Of a DNA stretch of 36,935 bases, positions 32,501-36,935 are shown piece by piece. The first letter of the stretch is position 1; the number at the start of each line of letters is the position of its first letter. Source of the DNA: Bacteroidota bacterium (lineage in GTDB: Bacteria; Bacteroidota; Bacteroidia; Bacteroidales; FEN-979); NCBI GenBank assembly GCA_026391715.1, contig JAPLDO010000018.1, forward strand, positions 1-36,935, read 5' to 3'. Below the pieces are notes generated by a model, which saw nothing but the letters and a program-made list of their open reading frames with translations, ran no database searches and was not told where the DNA came from. A program made the position numbers and the translations under genes.

Positions 32501-34697
32501 CAGCCCAATCGCAACTGTTTCGTTTGTTGATGCGAGTTGTAATGGTTCAGGTGACGGATCGCTCACCGTCGCTGTTTCCAGCGGCGTACCTCCATTTTTA
32601 TATTTGTGGAGTAATGGACAAACAACGGCAACCGCAACAGGTTTAATCGCAGGTAGCTATACTGTAACCGTTACCGGTGATGACGGTTGCCAGGGTACAG
32701 CAGGCGGCACAGTGCATGAGCCAGCGGTACTTTCATTAAGTGGCGTTTCCACTGATGTAAGTTGTTTTGATGGCAACGACGGCGCTGTGAATCTGACAAT
32801 TTCGGGGGGAACATCGCCATACAGTTTTATTTGGAGCAATGGATCTACAACAAAGGATATCAGTGGGCTTAATAAAGGCGCTTATGCTGTAACCATTACC
32901 GATTTCCACTCATGTTCAGCCACCGGAAGTTGGTTTATAAATGAACCGCCTGAGTGGAACATCGGAATACTCGGAGATACAACGGTATGTTGCACTACCA
33001 GCGTCCCCGGCGTTCTTTATACTTATGCCGCTACGGTTAGCGGAGCTTATGCGCCGCCTGTAACCTATCAATGGGTTGTTGAAGGAGGTACAATTGAATC
33101 TGGCCAAAATTCGCTTTCGATTACCGTAAGGTGGAACTGCTGCGGAAGCGGGAAAGTGTGGCTGACAGTGAATCAGGGACCAATACCTTGTTCGCTTACC
33201 ACCTTTATTCAGGTCGTTATTAATCCTACGCCTGCGCCGGTTATAAGCGGACCTGTTTCGGTAATTTCAGATTCGGCAAACTTTCAATATTGTACGCCAT
33301 ATATTGCCAACCATCTATATACGTGGACTGTTATTGGCGGAACAATTGCCAGCGGCTGGGGAACCAACTGCATAACGGTAAACTGGGGTCCTTACCCCGC
33401 TTGCGGATGCGGTGAAGTGACTGTTTGCGAATCAACGCAGCTTATCGCCGGCGGCGCTGGTTGCACAGCATGTACGACAATGAACATAACTATCTTACCG
33501 AACGACTCGACAGTTAATTTGCAAGGATTTGTAATGTATGACAATCCTCCGGCGAACACACCGTTAAATGGGGTCGTGGTTACGCTGAAGAATTCGCTGG
33601 GAAATGTTTTAGGTAGTGTTGCCACTGCAAATAATCCGTCAAACGGCGAACCCGGTTATTACTCCTTTACAAATCTGCCGGATGGCGTTTATAATCTTTC
33701 GGCAACCTCCACTGACGTGTGGGGAGGCAACAATGCAACCGATGCGCTGATTATCCAGTTGAATATTATTGGAACATACCCGCTCTATTTCCTTAGAAAT
33801 ACGGTAGCCGACGTTAACCAGAGTATGAGTATCACGGCGCTGGATGCGCTTTACGTAAAACTCCGCACCGTCAACATGATCACATCATATCCTGCGGGCG
33901 ACTGGAAGTTTAGCGACGCCACGTTCACACTGACTAACAGCGCCATTGTCAACCTGATAGGACTCTGTGTTGGCGATGTAAATGGTTCAAACATCCCAGA
34001 CGGGTTAAAGGGAACATCTTATGTTAACGCTATAAATGATGACGTAAAGTTAATCCCTGTGAACGAATCGTTCAACTACTCAATCAGCGCCGGGCAACTG
34101 GGAGATCTTGGGGCTATGACGCTTGTTTTGGGATTTAATCCGAAAAAGTACGAAATAGAAGAGGTTGTTTCCTCGCTCGAAGGATTGCAGTATGGCGTTA
34201 AAGATGGAACCATAGCCATTGCCTGGTCCGACGTCAAACCAATCACAGTAAATGAAGGCGATCCTGTTTTCGTTTTACGGATGAAGGCAAAAGCGCCTGT
34301 ATTCCAGCCTGAACAAATCTTTACAATTCAGTCGGAAAGTGAATTTGCTGACCGCAATGCCCGGAAATATGATAATTACACGCTTAAAATGTCGGATGTG
34401 ACGACCGAATCGCCAAGCGCTATTTTCTCACTGACCAACTACCCGAACCCGTTTTCTGAAACTACTGAAATTGACTATACAATTCCTGTTGCCGGACATG
34501 TACGGCTTACGCTTACAGATATGGTAGGGATAACATTGAAAACTCTTGTAAACGCCAATCAGGCGAAAGGTTCATACACAATCACTGTTGACCCGCGCGA
34601 GATAAATTTGAAAGCGGGTCTTTATCTCTACAAATTTGAAGTTGAAGGAACTTCTGAGTCGTATAAAAAAACAAACCGGATGATTTTTACTAGGTAG
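29547..34697 (+). CDS. SprB-repeat surface adhesin with T9SS sorting domain
   Basis: The 1716-residue protein has a signal peptide (MKKSTLFLWIVFTFITLKVIS). Nine SprB-type repeats follow at residues ~35-703, each with C-x-G-x2-x-G-S-I-x2-T-V-S-G-G-T-x-P-Y and W-S-N-G-x-T; two more occur near residues 997 and 1072. The conserved Cys codons of repeats 3-9 lie exactly 225 nt apart (30120, 30345, 30570, 30795, 31020, 31245, 31470). The region ~710-990 resembles PKD/gliding-motility adhesin modules. Around 1330-1490 is an SdrD-B-like segment (GFVMYDNPPANTPLNGVVVTL) plus dockerin-like loops (ADVNQSMSITALDALY, GDVNGSNIPDG). A cohesin-like domain follows, and the T9SS type A tail (~1632-1716: LTNYPNPFSETTEIDY, LKAGLYLYKF). 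Role: exported cell-surface adhesin of the gliding/T9SS class; the ligand is unknown. Confidence 0.9.
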   Translation: MKKSTLFLWIVFTFITLKVISQDAAPILLGLPTPALCHGDSNGSIDLTVIAGMPPYTYLWSTGATTEDISGLAAGWYSVTVTEATSLASTGSWEVTQPAVLEIVHAAPRNPSCNGADNGAILITVSGGTPPFTYTYEWSNGQTTQNLPCCLFAGCYTVTITDINGCHASGNWCLIEPEAPLTVAGSVTSLICNGATNGSVDLTVSGGTYPYEYTWSNGQSTQDVSGLSAGDYSVTVRDVLGCPNTSQWTVNQPEGITLSVTESPPLCHGDANGALDLTVSGGTPGYLYLWNTGETTQDIAGLASGWYSVTVTDANTCQINSSWEVTEPDILTLNGIASPVLCRGSSNGSIEVTVSGGTSPYQYSWNNGATVKDIAGLTVGWFTVTITDAHTCQTSGSWEITQPEALSLSGTAYPVLCNGSNTGSIGITVSGGISPYKYLWSNGATVEDVSGLLAGWYIVTITDANTCQISNSWEVIQPNAFSLTGVATPVVCNGGNNGSIAVTVSGATSPYKYLWSNGATLKEITGLSAGWFTVTITDANFCQTDGSYKVTQPDATAINGTLSNVLCNGGNSGSILVTVSGGTSPFQYLWSNGATGNEITGLTVGWFTVTITDANNCKASNNWEITQPEALSLTGTVSPVLCNGGNSGSIVTTVTGGTSPFRYLWSNGATVKDNTGLTAAWYSVTISDGNSCQIGGNWNVTEPDPIFVDAGDDQQLCQQNITVLSGNWPPTGSSGNWTLVSRPPGTPLVTPFPVNSPIATVVGLLPNETVPYIFKYTITKSFPDGSTCIVSDNMQVFNKHYPSPPYAGPDKNLCMNVIPMHDTMTANAPLYGTGMWSQVPGGPIATIANTLDPHTGVTYNAAGRYAFLWTVNNGSCLPNEPNQDSVIIKIYAPAAVYAGADVITCSASPITISDSWKSDSCMTVLWSTNGTGAFNSQTILHPIYTPSAGDIAAGGVTLTLHGAIGCCSPCGPAAVLDSMIITFHHSPIATVSFVDASCNGSGDGSLTVAVSSGVPPFLYLWSNGQTTATATGLIAGSYTVTVTGDDGCQGTAGGTVHEPAVLSLSGVSTDVSCFDGNDGAVNLTISGGTSPYSFIWSNGSTTKDISGLNKGAYAVTITDFHSCSATGSWFINEPPEWNIGILGDTTVCCTTSVPGVLYTYAATVSGAYAPPVTYQWVVEGGTIESGQNSLSITVRWNCCGSGKVWLTVNQGPIPCSLTTFIQVVINPTPAPVISGPVSVISDSANFQYCTPYIANHLYTWTVIGGTIASGWGTNCITVNWGPYPACGCGEVTVCESTQLIAGGAGCTACTTMNITILPNDSTVNLQGFVMYDNPPANTPLNGVVVTLKNSLGNVLGSVATANNPSNGEPGYYSFTNLPDGVYNLSATSTDVWGGNNATDALIIQLNIIGTYPLYFLRNTVADVNQSMSITALDALYVKLRTVNMITSYPAGDWKFSDATFTLTNSAIVNLIGLCVGDVNGSNIPDGLKGTSYVNAINDDVKLIPVNESFNYSISAGQLGDLGAMTLVLGFNPKKYEIEEVVSSLEGLQYGVKDGTIAIAWSDVKPITVNEGDPVFVLRMKAKAPVFQPEQIFTIQSESEFADRNARKYDNYTLKMSDVTTESPSAIFSLTNYPNPFSETTEIDYTIPVAGHVRLTLTDMVGITLKTLVNANQAKGSYTITVDPREINLKAGLYLYKFEVEGTSESYKKTNRMIFTR
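29648..31660 (+). repeat. Tandem SprB repeat array (nine units, 225-nt period)
   Basis: Units 3-9 are spaced exactly 225 nt (75 residues); units 1-2 and 2-3 are 228 and 237 nt apart because of small in-frame insertions. Units 5-9 are the most alike, with near-identical stretches such as tatttatggagcaacggcgc. Recombination could change copy number without frameshift. Confidence 0.9.
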
Positions 34698-34718
34698 TGA
34701 ATACTATTTACCTTATGC

Positions 34719-34759
34719 AAAAAACTCCGGGCTGCTTGTTACAGCCCGGAGTTTTTTTT
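34719..34759. terminator. Strong bidirectional Rho-independent terminator
   Basis: An 11-bp perfect stem ACTCCGGGCTG (34724-34734) / CAGCCCGGAGT (34742-34752) with a 7-nt loop is flanked by an A-run (34719-34724) and a T-run (34752-34759). It can end both the adhesin transcript (+) and the thrH transcript (-). Confidence 0.95.
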
Positions 34760-34786
34760 ATTGCGCGCCTGACAAGGCGGTTGCAA

Positions 34787-35386
34787 TCAAATATATTTAC
34801 AAAGGATTTCCATTAACTCCGGGTAGTCGGTTACTACAGGAAACTGAGGATAATCGGATATTACATTTTGCGGCGGACGGAAAAGAATACCTACGTCGGC
34901 TTGTTTCAACATACTGATATCATTATAGGAATCGCCCATTGCAATTACCTGGTATTTCAGTCCCTGCAAGGCTTCTACCGTCTTTCGCTTTGGGTCGGGC
35001 TGGCGAAGTTTATAATCTATTATCCGGTTGGTTTCGTCCATCACGAGGGTATGACAAAACAATGTTGGTCTGCCAAGTTTTTTCATCAGCGGGTCGGCAA
35101 ACTGAATGAAAGTATCGGAAACTACTATCATTTGCGTGCGTTCTTTAACCCATTCAATAAATTCGATTGCGCCGGGCAATGGTAAAATCTGTGCAATTAC
35201 ATTCTGAATGTCATGCAGTTTTAAGCCATGCTTGTCCAGAATTGTCATCCTGCTTCGCATGAGTTTGTCATAATCTGGTTCATCGCGGGTTGTGCGGCGC
35301 AGTTCGGAAATACCGGTTTTATCGGCTACATTAATCCACACTTCGGGAACAAAAACGCCTTCGAGATCGGAGCAAATGAGATACAT
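34787..35386 (-). CDS. thrH: Bifunctional phosphoserine phosphatase / homoserine phosphotransferase ThrH
   Basis: The start is taken at ATG 35386 (MYLICSDLEGVFVPEVW, 199 residues). The open frame runs 23 codons further upstream into the intergenic palindromic element, so the longer start is rejected. It matches ThrH across its length: LEGVFVPEVWINVADKTGI, TTRDEPDYDKLMRSRMTILDKHGLKL, PLPGAIEFIEWVKER, VSDTFIQFADPLMKKLGRPTLFCHTL, RQPDPKRKTVEALQGLKY, GDSYNDISMLKQADVGILFRPPQNV. The HAD motif is D7-L-E9. Role: dephosphorylates phosphoserine and transfers phosphate to homoserine. The neighbour thrC uses the resulting O-phosphohomoserine, which makes the homoserine activity here very plausible. Confidence 0.93.
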   Translation of the reverse strand: MYLICSDLEGVFVPEVWINVADKTGISELRRTTRDEPDYDKLMRSRMTILDKHGLKLHDIQNVIAQILPLPGAIEFIEWVKERTQMIVVSDTFIQFADPLMKKLGRPTLFCHTLVMDETNRIIDYKLRQPDPKRKTVEALQGLKYQVIAMGDSYNDISMLKQADVGILFRPPQNVISDYPQFPVVTDYPELMEILCKYI

Positions 35387-35440
35387 TAGATTGAAATTTG
35401 ATGATTTGAAAATTGAAAATATTCCGAAAAGAAAATATTT

Positions 35441-35520
35441 TTTGGCTAAAGCCAACTAAGAAGCTGATGATCAATTGCCACGACCTTAAGGTCGTGGCAA
35501 TTCAGGTTGTTGATATACCG
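35441..35520 (+). repeat. Palindromic intergenic element, copy 3
   Basis: Left box TTGGCT-AA-AGCCAA (35442-35455) and a perfect 30-nt palindrome with arms AATTGCCACGACCTT / AAGGTCGTGGCAATT (35473-35502). The right flank GTTGTTGATATACC matches, in inverse, the flank of copy 2. It sits between thrH and the thrC stop; no outer right box is seen because the gene begins there. Confidence 0.8.
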
Positions 35521-35523
35521 CGC

Positions 35524-36882
35524 CTAATGCAGAGATAGAAGATATTCTTTGAAAGCGCCATAGTCATTCTCTGATTCTGTTACATGTTCATTCCTTTCAT
35601 CAATTCCCACAAGGCTTGGCGGCAATTCCGGGTCTATCCCGATAATCTTCCTGAGTTCTTCGGGAAACTTTGCCGGATGCGCTGTTTCCAGTGAAAAACA
35701 AAGCTGATCCGGATTGTTGTCAGTTGGATTATTTTTCAGGTATTCCGTCAATCCTGCCCATCCTACAGATCCATGTGGTTCCAGTAGCAATTTCCACGAT
35801 TGGTAAGCCTCTCGGATGGTTTCCCTCGTTCTGACGTCAGAAATACTGACTGAAAATAGATCTTTCCGCATTAGTTCCATATCAGCCGGTTTATGGATAA
35901 CTCCCTTTTCATCCATAATGCCGCCATATAAGGCAACCAGCCGCGCCAGATTGCTTGGATGCCCCACATTCATTGCGCTGGAGATGCAATTTCGCGAAGG
36001 CTCAATCTTTTCGTACTTCCCCGAATTCAGATACTTCGGAAATTCATCATTTTCATTGGTTGCAATAATCATTTTCTTCACGGGAAGTCCCATCTTTATA
36101 GCCAGAGTCCCACCCATCATGTCGCCGAAATTGCCGGACGGCACGGAAATTATTGCCTTTTCATCAGAATCAGGAAGAGAGAGCCGTGAGAATGCGTAGA
36201 AGTAATAGACAATCTGAGGAATTAGCCTGCCGATGTTGATGGAGTTGGCAGATGACAACTCAAGGTGTACGAGGTCGGGATCAGAAAAAGCCTGCTTCAC
36301 GAGCTCCTGGCAATCATCAAACTTGGCGTCGAGCCCCAGAACCTCAATATTCTTTCCGAGCGTTGTCATCTGTTTGCGTTGTCTTACGGTGACTTCGCCT
36401 TTCGGGAATAGCACAACAACGCGAATATTATCCAAACCATAGAAGGCATTGGCAACTGCGCTTCCGGTATCCCCGGATGTGGCGGTAAGGATCAGGAGTT
36501 TTTTTTGCTCCGATCTCAGATAGTACTGCATCAACCTGCCCATCATCCGGGCTGCATAATCCTTGAACGACGCTGTTGGTCCCCGATCCAGACGCATCAC
36601 GAATTTCCGGTCAACTACATGTTCCAGCGGCGTTTCAAAATCGTAAGCATCCTCAACAATTTGCCGGAGGTCATCGTCGCAGATCTCTCCAGTCAGATAT
36701 GGTTTTGCAATCTCAAAGGCAATTTCAGGATATGTCATTACCCGGAACTTCCGAAGGGTCTCCCTTGAAATCTGAGGAATTATTTCAGGCATATACAACC
36801 CTTTATCGGGAGCCTGCCCTCGTATAAGCGCCTGACTGAAAGTAACAGTTGGCGCTTTTAAATTTGTGGAATAAAATTTCAT
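35524..36882 (-). CDS. thrC: Threonine synthase
   Basis: The 452-residue protein begins MKFYSTNLKAPTVTFSQALIRGQAPDKGLYMPE, typical of the long threonine synthase. The PLP lysine is K107 in GPTASFKDYAARMMG. Further motifs are LTATSGDTGSAVANAF, VVLFPKGEVTVRQRKQMTTLG, ELSSANSINIGRLIPQIVYYF (the serine/asparagine substrate loop) and SVPSGNFGDMMGGTLAIKMGLP. Reaction: O-phosphohomoserine + water to threonine + phosphate. It is followed on the same strand by thrH after 137 nt, which supplies its substrate. No thrA/thrB is in the window; the upstream edge holds only a short repeat. Confidence 0.97.
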   Translation of the reverse strand: MKFYSTNLKAPTVTFSQALIRGQAPDKGLYMPEIIPQISRETLRKFRVMTYPEIAFEIAKPYLTGEICDDDLRQIVEDAYDFETPLEHVVDRKFVMRLDRGPTASFKDYAARMMGRLMQYYLRSEQKKLLILTATSGDTGSAVANAFYGLDNIRVVVLFPKGEVTVRQRKQMTTLGKNIEVLGLDAKFDDCQELVKQAFSDPDLVHLELSSANSINIGRLIPQIVYYFYAFSRLSLPDSDEKAIISVPSGNFGDMMGGTLAIKMGLPVKKMIIATNENDEFPKYLNSGKYEKIEPSRNCISSAMNVGHPSNLARLVALYGGIMDEKGVIHKPADMELMRKDLFSVSISDVRTRETIREAYQSWKLLLEPHGSVGWAGLTEYLKNNPTDNNPDQLCFSLETAHPAKFPEELRKIIGIDPELPPSLVGIDERNEHVTESENDYGAFKEYLLSLH

Positions 36883-36902
36883 CTGATTTCGAATTGCAGA
36901 TT

Positions 36903-36935
36903 TCGTCCCTCGTCCTTCGTCCCTCGTCCTTCGTC
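36903..36935. repeat. 14-nt tandem repeat at the window edge upstream of thrC
   Basis: Two full copies of TCGTCCCTCGTCCT (36903-36916, 36917-36930) and a partial third run to the window end. It lies 21 nt upstream of the thrC start; its extent beyond the window is unknown. Confidence 0.9.

Overview
The window looks like chromosomal DNA of a member of the Bacteroidota, probably an uncultured or environmental, possibly anaerobic, lineage of class Bacteroidia. The evidence is: three secreted proteins with type IX secretion (T9SS) type A C-terminal sorting domains, an SprB-repeat adhesin, an AdhE-type acetaldehyde dehydrogenase, the ThrH/ThrC pair, and repeated TAnnTTTG elements (the Bacteroidota -7 promoter motif) in short gaps before genes. 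Coding density is high. I see no rRNA, tRNA, CRISPR array or insertion sequence.

Left edge (1-2.8 kb): an accessory, defence-like segment. It opens with the 3' part of a NACHT/STAND NTPase fused to a formylglycine-generating-enzyme (FGE/SUMF1, C-type-lectin-fold) domain. The last ~40 codons look like the variable repeat (VR) of a diversity-generating retroelement (DGR) target: twelve putative variable codons all end in C or T, as expected for AAY codons mutagenised at adenines. No reverse transcriptase or template repeat is in the window. Next is an Rpn/PDDEXK nuclease gene with in-frame 12-nt repeats and a plausible internal start, matching the gene-within-gene toxin-antitoxin layout known for Rpn proteins.

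2.9-20 kb: mostly core and envelope functions. They include a KamA-type aminomutase, an alpha/beta hydrolase, a LiaF-like/PspC envelope-stress pair, TatC and TatA, an ECF sigma/anti-sigma/Spy-CpxP-like sensor group preceded by a secreted Cys-rich protein and a terminator, a long SufS/NifS-like desulfurase, QueA, an alginate-export-type porin, PssA, LptB, a STAS protein, acetaldehyde dehydrogenase and an M49 (DPP III-like) lipoprotein.

19.8-27.7 kb: a short operon (Cys/Met-rich mini-protein, DUF5674, a small helical protein, a secreted polysaccharide deacetylase with T9SS tail), two Fe-S carrier genes (Nfu-type and Mrp/ApbC), an AT-rich TdeIII-like restriction-modification operon that looks horizontally acquired, and another T9SS cargo protein.

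27.8 kb to the end: endonuclease IV, an ORF6N-domain gene with no convincing start, a 1716-residue SprB-repeat T9SS adhesin whose repeats 3-9 have an exact 225-nt period, a strong terminator, then thrH and thrC. ThrH can make phosphohomoserine, the ThrC substrate, so the pair may replace homoserine kinase.

A dispersed palindromic element (REPIN/MITE-like) occurs three times in intergenic gaps (near 17.8, 28.7 and 35.5 kb). Its hairpin arms differ between copies in a compensatory way. The observations most worth follow-up are the DGR-like VR, the Rpn gene-within-gene, and this hairpin family.
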